Positions 51,542-60,949 are shown, numbered from the stretch's first letter. The stretch is 64,000 bases of DNA from Nevskiaceae bacterium (GCA_024234075.1 JACKOV010000007.1:70842-134841); one strand, 5' to 3'. A program made the numbers and translations. The notes: generated by a model from the letters alone, not told the origin.

Positions 51542-54500
51542 TCAGCGCGCCACTAGCTTGACCTGTTTTTCCAACAGCTTGTCGCCGCGGCGCAGCTTGG
51601 CTTGTACGGTTTCGCCGGGGGCGAAGGATTTCAGGATCGTGGAGAACTCGGCCAGGGTGCGTACGGGCTCGCCCTTGAGGTGGGTCACGATGTCGCCGGC
51701 TTGGATGCCGGCGAGCGCGGCCGGTGAGCCGGGGATGACCGATTCAGCGAGTACGCCGCCGCCTTCGACGGCTTCGTAGGCCGGCATGATGCCGAAGGAG
51801 ACGCGGCGCTCGGGCGTCGCACCGGCGGCGGCGGCCGGCGGACGCGCTGCGTCGACGGGCGCCTGCTCGATCGTGACCGTCAGCGGCGTCGGGCGCTGGG
51901 CGAGGTAGCCCAGGGCTTCGCGGGTCACCATCGCCACTTTCACGAGCCCATCCGTATCGATCTTGTCGGCCGTATCCGTCGGCCGGTGATAATCGAGATG
52001 CGCCCCCGTGAAGAGCTGAACCCCGGGTATGCCGCGAGCGATGAAGCTCTGCTGATCGGACGACTCGGCCGCGCCGGCGATGCTGCGGATCGGCACACCG
52101 GTGGTCGCCGTGATGCCGCGGAAGACATGCGGCCATTCCATCGCCGTGCCCGTCGCCAGCGCAGTCAGCTCGCCGGCCGACAACCGCCCCACCGTGTCGA
52201 GGTTGACGACCGCGCGCAAGCCCTCGAGCGTCAGCCCGAGCGGATGCTCGACGAAATGCCGCGAGCCGACCAGACCTTCTTCTTCGCCGGAGAACGCGAC
52301 GAAGACGATCGTGCGCGGCGGGCGCTCGCCGCTCGCCATGACCCGCGCGAGTTCCAGCAGCACCGCGACACCGCTGGCGTTGTCGTCCGCACCCGGGTGC
52401 ACCTGGCCGAGCTCGGCCACCCGCACCCCGCGGCCGCTCCGGCCGAGATGATCGTAGTGTGCGGAAACGACGACGCTCTGGCCGTCGAACGCCGGATTCG
52501 CACCGGGCAGCACGCCGACGATGTTGCGGGCACGGCTCGCCGCCTTGGCGCCGCTCGGCGTGATGTCGAACTCCTGCACGTAGCCGCCGCCCGTCACCGC
52601 GGGCGCGAGACCCGCCGCGCGGAACGCCTTCTCGACATAGGCCGCGGCAGCATCGAGCCCCGCCGTGCCGACCGCACGACCCTCCTGCTCCGGGGCCGCG
52701 AGAAACTCGACGTGAGCCTTGAGCTGCGCCGGATCGAAGACGGTCGGAACCTGGGCGAGCGCCGCGCGCTTTTCATGCGGCGGCTCGACCAGCGGCACGT
52801 TGCGCGCGCCAGCCGGCCGTACATCCGCGCGCAGCGGCGAGTCGCTCGCCGGCCATTCGCCTTTGACGATGCTGGCGGCATCACGGCCCTCGAAGCCGAG
52901 GTACGAATACTTGCCGTAGTGCGGCAGCTTGCGGGCCAGCCCCGGCGCGGCATCGAGCGGATCGGCCACGATCCAGCCGATGGCCTTCAGCGGGTTGGCG
53001 GGATGCCGCCGGACGACAACGGCCGACTGACCCTCGAAACGGATCCGCTCACCGCGCGCCGTCACGCCCTCGGCGTCGACCGAGAATCCGAGCGCCGGGC
53101 TCGAATCGAACCAGCGCGCGGCGAGCCGGTTGTCACGGCCCATGACCCACACCGCCCGGTCGGCCGGCAGCGCCTTGGTCTCGGCGTCGCTCTGGTAGGT
53201 GAAGTGCTGCGTACCGCCGCCCCAGAACTCCGCCATCTTCCGGTAGGCGTCCTGTACCGCGGCTGGTGCCGCCGACGGCAGCACCACCAGCACCTCGTTG
53301 TCGCCGAACATCTGTCCGAGCGACGGCGCCGTCTCCCGCGCATCGAGCAAGCGGAACACGTCGAACTCGGGATCGACTTCGACCAGCTCGGGCGGCGTCG
53401 CCGAGTGCAGCGAGAACGACGTGCTGCGTCCCTCGAGGCGCAGGCTCGAAACCTGCCGCACCCCGTTGGTGCTGACCGCGATCGGCAGGTCGAGCCCGTA
53501 CAGCGCGCCCGGCTGCACCTGCTCGACGCGGCCGGTAACCGTATAGCCGTCGGCCGCCTTGCGCACCGCCACGCCCGCGAGCCGCAGGTCCGGCGCACCC
53601 GCGCGATCGACCTGCTCCGTGAAGAGCCGCGCGAGATCCGCCTTCGACACCGCCTCCATCGCCAGGCGCAGATCCGCGAACGAAGCGCGCTTGCCGTTGT
53701 TGTCGCGATTGAACCGCTGCAGGCCCGCCCGGAAGGCGTCGTCGCCGATCTGCCGGCGAACCATGTGCGCCAGCATCAGCGTCTTGCCGTAGCCGACGGC
53801 TTCGGTCGCCGGGCTGTGGCGCGAGCGGAACTCGCGCAGCGGGAAGTCGTGGCCGTCGCGGACGAAATCGCGGTACTTCTTCAGCGTATCGCGCCGATAC
53901 TCGGCGCCCTGATGCTCCTGCTCCTTGATCAGGTGGTCGGCCAGATAGGCCGTGAGCCCTTCGCACCAGTTGCCGGTCGCGTAGTCGACGAAGACCGAGT
54001 TGCCCCACCAGTTGTGCAGGATTTCGTGCGGATAGGACGAGGTCAGGATGAACGGGAAACGGATGATCTGCGAGCCAAGCAGCGTGAACGACGGCATGCC
54101 GTAGCCCGTCTCCCAGAAGTTCTCGACCAGCGCGAACTTCTCGTAAGGGTAAGGGCCGATCAGGTTGCGATACATCTCGATGTAGCGCGCGGTCGCCTCG
54201 AGATACTTCGCCGCCAGCGCATCGTCCGGCGTGCGCAGATAGACTTCGGCGCGCACCGCCCCGGCGCTGCGGACGGTTTTCTGCAGCGGCCCGCCGACGA
54301 TATGCAGCTCGTCCAGCGGCAGCTCGGTGCTCCAGTGCGCGACACCCGCGGCATCGCGCGACGTGCCGTTGCCGGGGCTCACCAGCTGCCAGCCTTCGGG
54401 CGCACGCGCAGTCAGCGCAAAGCTGAACAACCCGTCACCGAGATAGGGATACCAGAGCGTGCTGCCGGCAAGATAGACGCCTTCGGGGCCGATCGTGCCC

Positions 54501-54934
54501 ATCGTCTCGGTGAAGCCGCGTGCGTACTCCTGCACGGGCGCTTCGAGCGGGAATGCGACCGGGCCACGATAACGGAGCTTCAGGGTGCGCTGCCCTGCCG
54601 GCAGCTGCACACGGTAGCGCGCGGCGTGGCTATTGCCGCCCTGCGATGCGCTCGAACCGTTGATACCCTCGAACCCGGCCGCGCCTTCGAGCGGCAGGCG
54701 CGTCACGGCAGGCGTCGCGCTTTCGATCGTCAGCGGCTCGGCCAGCAGAAACTCGACACTCTTGCCCGCGAGCGACTCGGGCAGCACGACGCTCGCTTCG
54801 ACCGCGAGCAGATGCGTCGCCGGCGTGAGCTCGACATCGAGCTGGTAGCGCGGCAGGTCTTCTGCCGCGCTGCAGGCCTGTGAAAAGGCAAGGCCGAGGG
54901 CCAGGACGCCCAGCAGGCGCGGCAGCAATCGCAT
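51542..54934 (-). CDS. M1 + M28 + PDZ fusion metallopeptidase, exported
   Basis: A 1130-residue protein with a signal peptide (to about SQACSA). The N-terminal half is an M1-type aminopeptidase: zinc motif YPHEILHNWWGN (about residue 303) and the third ligand in NWCEGLTAYLADH (about 325). The middle (about 550-700) is unassigned. The M28 domain spans about 740-1020 with metal ligands in SAHYDHLG, GADDNASG, FSGEEEGLVGS, NLDTVG and GAHLDYHRPTD. A PDZ domain closes the protein (VIPGSPAALAGIQAGDIVTH). Both zinc centres look complete, so two aminopeptidase activities may sit in one periplasmic chain. Confidence 0.88.
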   Translation of the reverse strand: MRLLPRLLGVLALGLAFSQACSAAEDLPRYQLDVELTPATHLLAVEASVVLPESLAGKSVEFLLAEPLTIESATPAVTRLPLEGAAGFEGINGSSASQGGNSHAARYRVQLPAGQRTLKLRYRGPVAFPLEAPVQEYARGFTETMGTIGPEGVYLAGSTLWYPYLGDGLFSFALTARAPEGWQLVSPGNGTSRDAAGVAHWSTELPLDELHIVGGPLQKTVRSAGAVRAEVYLRTPDDALAAKYLEATARYIEMYRNLIGPYPYEKFALVENFWETGYGMPSFTLLGSQIIRFPFILTSSYPHEILHNWWGNSVFVDYATGNWCEGLTAYLADHLIKEQEHQGAEYRRDTLKKYRDFVRDGHDFPLREFRSRHSPATEAVGYGKTLMLAHMVRRQIGDDAFRAGLQRFNRDNNGKRASFADLRLAMEAVSKADLARLFTEQVDRAGAPDLRLAGVAVRKAADGYTVTGRVEQVQPGALYGLDLPIAVSTNGVRQVSSLRLEGRSTSFSLHSATPPELVEVDPEFDVFRLLDARETAPSLGQMFGDNEVLVVLPSAAPAAVQDAYRKMAEFWGGGTQHFTYQSDAETKALPADRAVWVMGRDNRLAARWFDSSPALGFSVDAEGVTARGERIRFEGQSAVVVRRHPANPLKAIGWIVADPLDAAPGLARKLPHYGKYSYLGFEGRDAASIVKGEWPASDSPLRADVRPAGARNVPLVEPPHEKRAALAQVPTVFDPAQLKAHVEFLAAPEQEGRAVGTAGLDAAAAYVEKAFRAAGLAPAVTGGGYVQEFDITPSGAKAASRARNIVGVLPGANPAFDGQSVVVSAHYDHLGRSGRGVRVAELGQVHPGADDNASGVAVLLELARVMASGERPPRTIVFVAFSGEEEGLVGSRHFVEHPLGLTLEGLRAVVNLDTVGRLSAGELTALATGTAMEWPHVFRGITATTGVPIRSIAGAAESSDQQSFIARGIPGVQLFTGAHLDYHRPTDTADKIDTDGLVKVAMVTREALGYLAQRPTPLTVTIEQAPVDAARPPAAAAGATPERRVSFGIMPAYEAVEGGGVLAESVIPGSPAALAGIQAGDIVTHLKGEPVRTLAEFSTILKSFAPGETVQAKLRRGDKLLEKQVKLVAR

Positions 54935-54938
54935 GGTG

Positions 54939-56183
54939 TTATCTCCCGGGCCGGCGGAACGGAACAGTCAGGGTCATCGGCGCCCCGTCGCGGCGGATGT
55001 CGAGCTTCGCATAATCGCCCCAGCGATAGTCGGCCGTCCTGCGCTGCAGATCGGTCGTGGAGGCGATCGCCGTGCCATCGAGCGCGAGGATGACGTCGCC
55101 GACCTTGACGCCGGCCTGCGCCGCCGACGATCGTTTGTCGATGTCGATGACCTTGGTCGGTTCCTTGCCGAGCGCACCGGCGAGCGAAACGCCGAGGACC
55201 GGCAGACCCGGACCATCGGCCGCCGGCACGCCCCAGAGGAAGTTCGCGTACGAGGCGCGCACCGACGCGACCGGCTTGTCGTCGGCATCGCGCACCGCCA
55301 CCGGGATCAGCGAGCTGATGCGCCCCTTGAAATAGGGCGTGAGCTGCCGCTCGGAGCCCAGGCCGTAGGACACGTGACCGGAGCCGATCAGCACGACCAT
55401 GATGGCCTTGGGGCCGCCATGCTCCTCGAGCGCTTTGGCGGCATTCCAGCCCATGGCCCCGTCCCAGGTGACCTGCGCCTTGTACATGCCTTCGCGCTGC
55501 TCTTCGGTCAGCGACGTCAGATGCAGCACGTCGTCGTCCGAAAACGACGCGCGGAACATCCGGCGATGCTCATCGCTGCTGATGTCGAGCGACGGCGGCA
55601 TGTGCTTGCGGGCTTCCGGATCGAGCGCCTCCCAGCCCTTGGTGCGCACGGTCTGCACGACTTCGCGCGGCACGTTGATGCCGTACATCGGCAAATGCTT
55701 CGCCTGCGCGTAGTGGAAGATGTCGCGGTAGTAGCCCCAGTGGTGCGACCAGGTCTTGTACCAGCCCGCGCGCTCGACGAACTCCGCTTCGCCGAGCTCG
55801 CCGCGGCTCCATTGCTCAAGCTGCGTGGTGTCCGTGTAGGGAAACATCTCCAGACCGATCAGCACTTCCCGGCCCGCCTCGTGCAGTGCCTCGATGACGC
55901 GCAACTGCACGCGATGGAAGTCGAGATCGGTATGCTGCTCGCCGATGAAGAGCAGGCGCGTGTCGGCGAGACGCCGCGCCAGCTCCGCGGGGGCGATCAG
56001 CTCGCCGGTCGCGGTATCCGTGATGCCGTCGAGCACCACCGGCGCCTGCCGCGAGGCGCGCACCGGATCGCCGATCGGCAGGTCCGTCGTGCCCGAGTCG
56101 GCGAAGCCGATCGATGCGAGGAGCTGGGCGGCGACCAGAGTCGCCGCCCGGAGCGTATTGGAGCGTAGTAGGCCGTGCTGCAT
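54939..56183 (-). CDS. ChaN-like haem/iron-binding domain protein with PDZ
   Basis: A 414-residue exported protein starting ATG 56183, with a signal peptide ending near LASIGFA. Residues about 60-290 are a ChaN/DUF399 domain: LLFIGEQHTDLDFHRVQL, VLIGLEMFPYTDTTQLEQW, MYGINVPREVV and IGSGHVSYGLG. Campylobacter ChaN binds stacked haems and is linked to iron uptake. A PDZ domain follows (about 320-410: AAQAGVKVGDVILALDG), which is unusual for ChaN. It is four bases from the M1/M28 fusion start and directly after the TonB receptor gene, so one operon is likely. Confidence 0.87.
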   Translation of the reverse strand: MQHGLLRSNTLRAATLVAAQLLASIGFADSGTTDLPIGDPVRASRQAPVVLDGITDTATGELIAPAELARRLADTRLLFIGEQHTDLDFHRVQLRVIEALHEAGREVLIGLEMFPYTDTTQLEQWSRGELGEAEFVERAGWYKTWSHHWGYYRDIFHYAQAKHLPMYGINVPREVVQTVRTKGWEALDPEARKHMPPSLDISSDEHRRMFRASFSDDDVLHLTSLTEEQREGMYKAQVTWDGAMGWNAAKALEEHGGPKAIMVVLIGSGHVSYGLGSERQLTPYFKGRISSLIPVAVRDADDKPVASVRASYANFLWGVPAADGPGLPVLGVSLAGALGKEPTKVIDIDKRSSAAQAGVKVGDVILALDGTAIASTTDLQRRTADYRWGDYAKLDIRRDGAPMTLTVPFRRPGR

Positions 56184-56194
56184 GTCGTCGCGCC

Positions 56195-58765
56195 TCAGAA
56201 GCGGTAGCGAACGGTCAGACCGTAGGTCCGCAGCGTGCCGTAGGACACCGAGTAGCGGAACGGGAAGAAGGTGCTGCGGCCCGAGGTGCCCGCAGGCGTC
56301 GTCCCGGCGGGTCCGAAGTAGAACGTGCCGTCCGGCAGCGTATTGGTGAAATACGCGTCGCGGAATGCGCCGACCGCGCCATCCTCGTTGGTCAGGTTGC
56401 GCCCCCAGAGCTCGACGGTCCAGTGCTCGCCCTGCAGACCGAGCTGCATGTTCAGCAGCGTCAGCGCCGGAATCATGCCCTGGTTCGTCGCATCGACGTA
56501 CTGCTTGCCGCGATACGACAGATCGCCGCGCAGGTACCAGTCGGTCGTGTCGCGCAGCGGCGCACGGTAGCCGAGGCTCGCCGCCGCCTGCCACTCCGAC
56601 TGCCGGAGCAGCGTATTGCCCGAGATGTCGCCGGTGGGCGAGTAGCTCGGGAAGTTCTTGAAGCTGTCGAGACGCGCGTGGTCGTAGCTCGCATCGATGT
56701 ACGACACACCGAGGCTCGCATCGACATGCTCCGTGACCTTGGCGCTGACCGAGAACTCAGCGCCCTGGATGGTCGCATCGCCGGCGTTGACGTTGAAGGC
56801 AACCGGCAGGGTGAGCGGCTCGATGTTGCCTGTGGCCGGATTGACGATCTCCGTGCGGATCTGCGGAATGACGATGTCTTTCCATTTGCTGTGGTAGACG
56901 TCGAACTCCAGCGCGACACGGCGATCGAGCAGCTCCGCCTTGAAACCCAGCTCCGCCGCCTGGTTGGTCTCGGGATCAAACAGGCCCGGAACGAACACGT
57001 TGACGGTCGAAGCCGACACGAACCGCACGTTCTTGGCGTCAAAGTCACCACCGCGCTCGGCGTTGGCAAACGAGCCGTAGATCGTCCAGTTCTCCGTCGG
57101 CTTGAAATCCAGCGTTGCACGCCAGCTCAGGAGATCCCAGGTATTGCTGCCGCTTCTGTTGGTGCGCTTGTCATTGAAGCTCTTCTTGGCTTCCGTGTAG
57201 CGCGCCTCGACCCGTCCGGTCCAGTTGCTGCCGAAATCGGCCTCGATCGCGCCGAACACCGCCGGCGCCGATTCCTTCTTCTGGATCATCTCCCTGAAAT
57301 CAGCGTCGCCGGTGGGACTCGTGAACCAGGCCATGAACGTGCCATCGCCCGCGCCGACGGCCGGATCGAGGAAATAGCCCGGCACGCCGAAAGCTGCCGA
57401 GGAGCGGCAGGACAGACAGAAAGTGTAGAAATCGGCGGGCAGCGGCTTGGTCGCCGCGATCCCGTCGAGGCTGCTGCCCGACTTCGTTTCGTAGTAGTAG
57501 AGACCGCCGGACCAGCGGAAGGCCTTCTCCGGATCGCTCGCGAAGCGCAACTCCTGGCTGAACTCCTCGGTCGTGCTGCCACCGTTGAGCTGCAGCAAGC
57601 CGGTGCGGAACGTCCTGAGGTTGCCCGCCTGGAACACCCCGCCAAAGACCGGCACGAGACCGGTGGCCGGTCGCGCAATATAGGTGAACGGAACCTCGTC
57701 GCCCGCCCCCTGGCCGCCGTCGATGTTGTAGCTATGGTTGACCTTCGAGTAACCCGAGAGGGCCGTGAGCGTGCCGAATCCGCTGCTCCACTGGAGGTTC
57801 AGGTGGGCACGCACGATGTTGCGATCCTGCCCGGTGGCCTCCGGGATCGCCTGCAGCGCCGTCTTGCCGCCAGACGGCAGCTCGCCGCAATAGCTCTGGT
57901 ACGCCGCCGGCGGCCGCGGTGTCTGCACCGAGAGCAGCGCGTTGAGGTTCTCGCAGTTGGGCTGTACCGGACGCAACGGCGAGGCACCGATCCGGTCGTT
58001 CGAGGCATAGGCCGACAGCTCGGCCTCGAATGATCCACCCGGCGTCAGCAGCAAGCTTCCCTGGAACGTCTCGAAAGTGTAGCCGCCGATGTCCGCCGCC
58101 TGGCCGAGCCCCACGTACTGGTTCTCGTAGGAGCCGTCGAACGTGTCGTACATGGCCGCAACGCGGCCCCTCAGCAGTCCCTCGACCAGCGGCCCGCTGA
58201 CCGTCATCTGCGCAACGCGCTTGCCGTCGTTGCCGACGCGCATCTCAGCCTTGCCGCGAACGGTATCCGTCGGCTTTGCCGTCACGTAGTTGATCGCGCC
58301 GCTGAACGCGTCGCGGCCATAGAGCGCCGCCTGGGGACCTTTCACGACCTCGATACGCTCGATGTCGAGCTGGCTGAAATTGAGGCTCGACTTGCTCGAT
58401 ACGAAGACGCCGTCGACGAAGATCGCGGCGTTGTTCTCACCACGCACGTCGATCGGCGCGAAGCCGCGGATGACCGGCGTCGCGAGAAAACCCGTCTGCA
58501 TGTCGGAGAAGGTCAGGCCGGGCGTCGCCGCGGCCACATCTTCGAGGCTCGCGATGCCGCGCTGCTCGATCTGCGCGGCGCTGAAGGCCGTAATCGCGAG
58601 CGGCACATCGAGCAGACGTTCCTCCGCCTTGCGCGCGGTGACCACGACCTCCTCGAGACTAAGCACATCGGCCGCGGACTGAGCGGTGGCAGCAGGCACA
58701 CCGGTCACGGCAATGGATGCTGCGGCCAGCTGCGCGGCCACGGAACGGACATTGAACGTTGCCAT
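56195..58765 (-). CDS. TonB-dependent outer-membrane receptor
   Basis: An 856-residue receptor. The signal peptide ends near PAATAQS. A TonB-box-like LEEVVVTARKAEE leads into the plug (DVPLAITAFSAAQIEQRG, then GRDAFSGAINYVTAKP), and a 22-strand barrel ends in the canonical aromatic terminus LTVRYRF. Members import iron chelates, haem, cobalamin or sugars and peptides; the substrate cannot be read directly. A start at ATG 58765 behind GGGGAGGG is preferred over the long upstream extension. It is the first gene of the minus-strand operon with ChaN-PDZ and the double peptidase. Confidence 0.93.
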   Translation of the reverse strand: MATFNVRSVAAQLAAASIAVTGVPAATAQSAADVLSLEEVVVTARKAEERLLDVPLAITAFSAAQIEQRGIASLEDVAAATPGLTFSDMQTGFLATPVIRGFAPIDVRGENNAAIFVDGVFVSSKSSLNFSQLDIERIEVVKGPQAALYGRDAFSGAINYVTAKPTDTVRGKAEMRVGNDGKRVAQMTVSGPLVEGLLRGRVAAMYDTFDGSYENQYVGLGQAADIGGYTFETFQGSLLLTPGGSFEAELSAYASNDRIGASPLRPVQPNCENLNALLSVQTPRPPAAYQSYCGELPSGGKTALQAIPEATGQDRNIVRAHLNLQWSSGFGTLTALSGYSKVNHSYNIDGGQGAGDEVPFTYIARPATGLVPVFGGVFQAGNLRTFRTGLLQLNGGSTTEEFSQELRFASDPEKAFRWSGGLYYYETKSGSSLDGIAATKPLPADFYTFCLSCRSSAAFGVPGYFLDPAVGAGDGTFMAWFTSPTGDADFREMIQKKESAPAVFGAIEADFGSNWTGRVEARYTEAKKSFNDKRTNRSGSNTWDLLSWRATLDFKPTENWTIYGSFANAERGGDFDAKNVRFVSASTVNVFVPGLFDPETNQAAELGFKAELLDRRVALEFDVYHSKWKDIVIPQIRTEIVNPATGNIEPLTLPVAFNVNAGDATIQGAEFSVSAKVTEHVDASLGVSYIDASYDHARLDSFKNFPSYSPTGDISGNTLLRQSEWQAAASLGYRAPLRDTTDWYLRGDLSYRGKQYVDATNQGMIPALTLLNMQLGLQGEHWTVELWGRNLTNEDGAVGAFRDAYFTNTLPDGTFYFGPAGTTPAGTSGRSTFFPFRYSVSYGTLRTYGLTVRYRF

Positions 58766-58926
58766 CGAGCCCTCCCCTACCTCTCGTCGGTACTGTACGA
58801 GGTAGATACTTTGTTGAATCAAGGTTGTACCACCTTTTCGCGGTGCGCCTATAGTTAGGCGGATCAGGCCGCTGTCCAAATTGTTCAATAATTTAGACCG
58901 TAGAGTGGATTAGGGAGGAGATGACG
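58766..58926. promoter_or_regulatory. Divergent control region with central palindrome
   Basis: This AT-richer stretch separates the TonB operon (minus) from the PD40 lipoprotein (plus). CGCCTA-TAGT-TAGGCG (58846-58861) is a perfect inverted repeat in its middle, suited to a shared regulator. TTGTTCAATAATTTAG (from 58878) supplies promoter-like sequence towards the plus side. No Fur-box match is evident by eye. Two bases separate GGGAGGAG from ATG 58921, so ATG 58927 is the likelier lipoprotein start. Confidence 0.45.
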
Positions 58927-60039
58927 ATGCCCATGAGAATCACCCGTGTCGCGGGCGTTGCTGCCGGTTTCCTGGCCTTGGCCGCATGTGGAACGGGCGG
59001 AAGCAGCACGGACGGCGCCAGCGTGGCGAAAGGCGGTACCCCGGCGCTCGCGCCGGTCGTCATCCCGGAGGGCGCCACGATCAGCACCCGCCCGAACGAG
59101 CTGCCGTCCTGGCAGATCCCGAACATGAAAGAGGCGGCCGAGGCCTATTACGGCCCCGACAGCCTGCACCTGATCGCCCAGGTGCAGACCCCGCTGGCGA
59201 TGAAGGGCGCGCGCGGGATGTCGGGCTTCCTGACCCAGACGTTCACGGACGAAGGCACCGACATCGTCCTGGTCAACGACAAGGGCTTCGACGCCTGCTC
59301 ATACTTCTTTCCGGACGGCGAGCGCCTGATCTGGACCTCGGTCAGAGATCACATGAGCATGCCGCTCGGCGACTGGTCCGACTGGCGCAACTACCCCAAA
59401 GGCGCGGAGCTCTACATCTCCGACCGCCAGGGCGGGAACATCCAGCGCCTGACCAACAACGAGTACTACGAGGCGGAAGTCACCGTTTCGCCGGACGGCA
59501 AGTGGATCGTATTCGGCCGGATGATCGACGGCAACATGGACCTCTGGGTCATGAACTCCGACGGTACCGGCGAGAAACAGATCACCTTCACCGAGGACGA
59601 GCAGGAAGGCGCACCCTATTTCCTGCCGGACAACGAGACGATAATGTTCCGCGCTTGGAAGGCCTCGCGGTACGACGAGAAACCAACGCCAATGACGATC
59701 TACACGATCAAGCGCGACGGCACGGATCTCCAGCCCCGCACCTTCACCGACGACATGAACTGGGCGCCCTACCCGGCTCCCGACGGCCGCCACTTCGTCT
59801 TCGTGCGCATCGTGGACGGCCGCAACTGGGAAGTCTTCCTCGGCGACATGGAAGGCGGCGAACCCAAGCGCCTGACGTTCGACAACGGCTTCGACGGTTT
59901 CCCGTCGATCTCGCCGGACGGGCGCAAGATGGTCTGGACATCCTCGCGCAGCTCCGCCGACGCGGGCTTCATGCAGAACCTGCGCCTGCACGTCATGGAC
60001 ATCACATCGCTGAACATCGGGCCGAAGCCGCGCCCCTGA
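58927..60039 (+). CDS. PD40/TolB-like beta-propeller lipoprotein
   Basis: A 370-residue lipoprotein. The signal ends in a lipobox (FLALAACG, Cys about 20), so it is anchored to a membrane facing the periplasm. The body has repeated PD40 motifs: ACSYFFPDGERLIWTS, VTVSPDGKWIVFGR, APYFLPDNETIMFRA, APYPAPDGRHFVFVR and PSISPDGRKMVWTS, giving a six-bladed TolB-like propeller. Such domains bind proteins or ligands and are not known to be catalytic. The start ATG 58927 is chosen for ribosome-binding-site spacing; 58921 is possible. It is divergent from the TonB operon. Confidence 0.88.
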   Translation: MPMRITRVAGVAAGFLALAACGTGGSSTDGASVAKGGTPALAPVVIPEGATISTRPNELPSWQIPNMKEAAEAYYGPDSLHLIAQVQTPLAMKGARGMSGFLTQTFTDEGTDIVLVNDKGFDACSYFFPDGERLIWTSVRDHMSMPLGDWSDWRNYPKGAELYISDRQGGNIQRLTNNEYYEAEVTVSPDGKWIVFGRMIDGNMDLWVMNSDGTGEKQITFTEDEQEGAPYFLPDNETIMFRAWKASRYDEKPTPMTIYTIKRDGTDLQPRTFTDDMNWAPYPAPDGRHFVFVRIVDGRNWEVFLGDMEGGEPKRLTFDNGFDGFPSISPDGRKMVWTSSRSSADAGFMQNLRLHVMDITSLNIGPKPRP

Positions 60040-60052
60040 CGGAGGACTTGTC

Positions 60053-60949
60053 ATGTCGACATCGGGATTCAAGAAGTACTACCAGGCGCCCCTGCCGGCC
60101 ATCCTGGCGCTGCTGATCGTCTACGTCTGGCAGGGCCTCGGCCACACCGTGATGTACCTGATGGAGCATCGCTGGTTCCATGGCGGCAACCTGTATACGG
60201 CCTGCTTCATCATCGGCCTGATCGGCGCCATCGCGGTCTGGGTCGGCCGCAACAAGTCGGAGAACGCCGCCACGCTGCTGGGCTTCGTCGGCGGCAGCAT
60301 GATCTGGCTGTCGTGGATCGAGTTCAGCTTCGTGTACGTCGCGGACGATCTCGGCGTCGAAGGCGTCGTCTGGGGCGCCAAGGAGACCCTGGCGGAGTAT
60401 CGCGTGATGCTCTCGTCGGTCGGCGTGTTGCTCGCTTCGCTGCTGTTCTTTTTCTTCAACCCGGAGACACGCTGCAACGCATTCATGTGGTTGCATCGCA
60501 ATTTCCGGATGAAGGTCGGCGAGAAAACCTCGGCGCAGAAGCGCAACCTGGCGTCGATCGTCGCGATGGAGACCATCTACGTCACCTGGTTCTGCTACAT
60601 CTGGCTGCTGATCCTCTACAACCCGGCGTTTTTCGGCACGGATCACTGGATGACGTTCGTGACCTGCGGCGTCTTTTTCGTCTGGGCGCTGTATCTTGCG
60701 CAGCGCCTCTGGTGGTTCCAGCGCATGGCGCCGGCGCTGCGTTACGCCATTCCCACGGCGATCATCGCCTGGAACGTCAACGAGATCCTCGAGAAGTGGG
60801 GACACATCGACGAGATCTGGGTGAAGCCGGGCGAGTACGCCGTCGAGCTGTCGATCGCGGCCGTCGCACTGGTGATCGTGATCGTGCTGGCGATCGTGAG
60901 CCCGGCGCGGCGGATTGCGCCCGACCAGAATCGTCAGGCCGGGCAATGA
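60053..60949 (+). CDS. Multi-pass inner-membrane protein of unknown function
   Basis: A 298-residue protein with about seven or eight transmembrane segments (AILALLIVYVWQGLGHTVMY, FIIGLIGAIAVWVG, WIEFSFVYVADDLGV, ASLLFFFFNPETRC, YVTWFCYIWLLILY and two near the C-terminus). Conserved-looking polar residues sit inside or beside helices (His in GLGHTVMYLMEHRW, Glu in WIEF, Asn/Glu in WNVNEILEKWGHIDE). These could line a redox or metal site, but I recognise no family. The gene starts 13 bp after the PD40 lipoprotein, so they probably form one unit. Confidence 0.8.
   Translation: MSTSGFKKYYQAPLPAILALLIVYVWQGLGHTVMYLMEHRWFHGGNLYTACFIIGLIGAIAVWVGRNKSENAATLLGFVGGSMIWLSWIEFSFVYVADDLGVEGVVWGAKETLAEYRVMLSSVGVLLASLLFFFFNPETRCNAFMWLHRNFRMKVGEKTSAQKRNLASIVAMETIYVTWFCYIWLLILYNPAFFGTDHWMTFVTCGVFFVWALYLAQRLWWFQRMAPALRYAIPTAIIAWNVNEILEKWGHIDEIWVKPGEYAVELSIAAVALVIVIVLAIVSPARRIAPDQNRQAGQ

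Noticed and set aside
51986..54883. A 965-codon plus-strand frame over the M1/M28 gene
   Set aside because: A shadow of the real gene: Arg/Ala/Gln-rich, no domain, no ribosome-binding site.
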